Source of the DNA: DATKDU01 sp035512595
Lineage (GTDB): Bacteria; Planctomycetota; Planctomycetia; Pirellulales; Pirellulaceae
Direction of reading: 5' to 3'
DNA: 5,572 nt
NCBI GenBank assembly: GCA_035512595.1
Contig: DATKDU010000076.1
Coordinates: 1 to 5,572, forward strand
Of this stretch, positions 5,404 to 5,572 are shown one piece after another. Made by a program: the position numbers and the translations under genes. The number at the start of each line of letters is the position of its first letter. The stretch's first letter is position 1. The notes under the pieces are model-generated. The model searched no databases, was not told where the DNA came from, and saw only the letters and a list, made by a program, of their open reading frames with translations.

Positions 5404-5409
5404 AAAGGA
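5404..5409 (+). promoter_or_regulatory. Shine-Dalgarno of prepilin peptidase gene
   Basis: AAAGGA lies 7 nt before the ATG at 5417 and favours that start over the in-frame ATG at 5450. Confidence 0.6.
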
Positions 5410-5416
5410 ACCACCC

Positions 5417-5572
5417 ATGTTGCTGGAAGCACTGGATTCGGTGGCGACAATGCCTCTGCTCGTGGTGCTCGCCGCCTGCGGCATCACGGCCGTCACCGAT
5501 GTCCGCAGCTTTCGCATTCCCAATTACGTGACGCTGCCGCTGTTTGCCGCGGGGATCCTGTTCCACGCGATC
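5417..5572 (+). CDS. cpaA: CpaA/TadV-type prepilin peptidase (A24 family), N-terminal 52 residues
   Basis: The start of a membrane aspartic peptidase that removes leader peptides from Flp and the TadE-like pseudopilins at the cytoplasmic face of the inner membrane. The first hydrophobic helix spans about 9-26 (VATMPLLVVLAACGITAV). It is followed by TDVRSFRIPNYVTLP, the A24 motif in which D28 is the first catalytic aspartate and RIPN is conserved. A second helix begins near residue 41. The second catalytic aspartate (GxGD motif) would lie beyond the window. The absence of the N-terminal cysteine-rich methylase domain of PilD-type enzymes fits the short Tad type. It lies 100 bp after flp on the same strand, so the two probably form one operon with an attenuating hairpin between. 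Confidence 0.88.
   Translation, partial: MLLEALDSVATMPLLVVLAACGITAVTDVRSFRIPNYVTLPLFAAGILFHAI

Overview
The window is GC-rich and carries part of a Tad/Flp (tight adherence, type IVc) pilus locus. It suggests an environmental bacterium, most likely a planctomycete. The reasons are the style of the Flp pilin, the large TadG-like protein, weak Shine-Dalgarno use within the minus-strand operon, and a downstream fragment that loosely resembles planctomycete DUF1501 proteins. The phylum call is inference, not proof.

Layout: a leftward (minus-strand) operon runs from about 4347 to 405. It encodes a sigma-54 enhancer-binding regulator with a degenerate receiver domain, two TadE-like minor pseudopilins, and a long TadG-like protein. 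Left of it, positions 1-185 (possibly 1-269) hold the 5' part of another minus-strand gene. On the plus strand, divergent from the regulator, lie the 57-residue Flp major pilin (5143-5316) and the start of a CpaA/TadV prepilin peptidase (5417 to the window edge). A 795-bp gap (4348-5142) separates the divergent units and looks like a control region. It holds a candidate sigma-54 -24/-12 promoter facing flp, with tandem 16-bp direct repeats about 130-165 bp upstream of it. That is the usual geometry for an enhancer-binding protein.

How the genes work together: the prepilin peptidase should trim Flp (after G13) and the two TadE-like proteins (after G18 and G17). The TadE-like and TadG-like proteins are envelope parts of the machine. 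The regulator probably drives sigma-54-dependent transcription of flp and perhaps of its own operon. The ATPase, platform and secretin genes (tadA, tadB, tadC, rcpA) are not in the window and may follow the peptidase gene.

The most unusual observation is that two different repeat families have entered the 5' ends of pilus genes. A 31-bp palindromic repeat lies in frame in the N-terminal tail of the TadG-like protein and recurs, inverted, in the control region. A seven-unit heptanucleotide array supplies the start codon and leader peptide of the first TadE-like protein, so a change in unit number would shift its reading frame.
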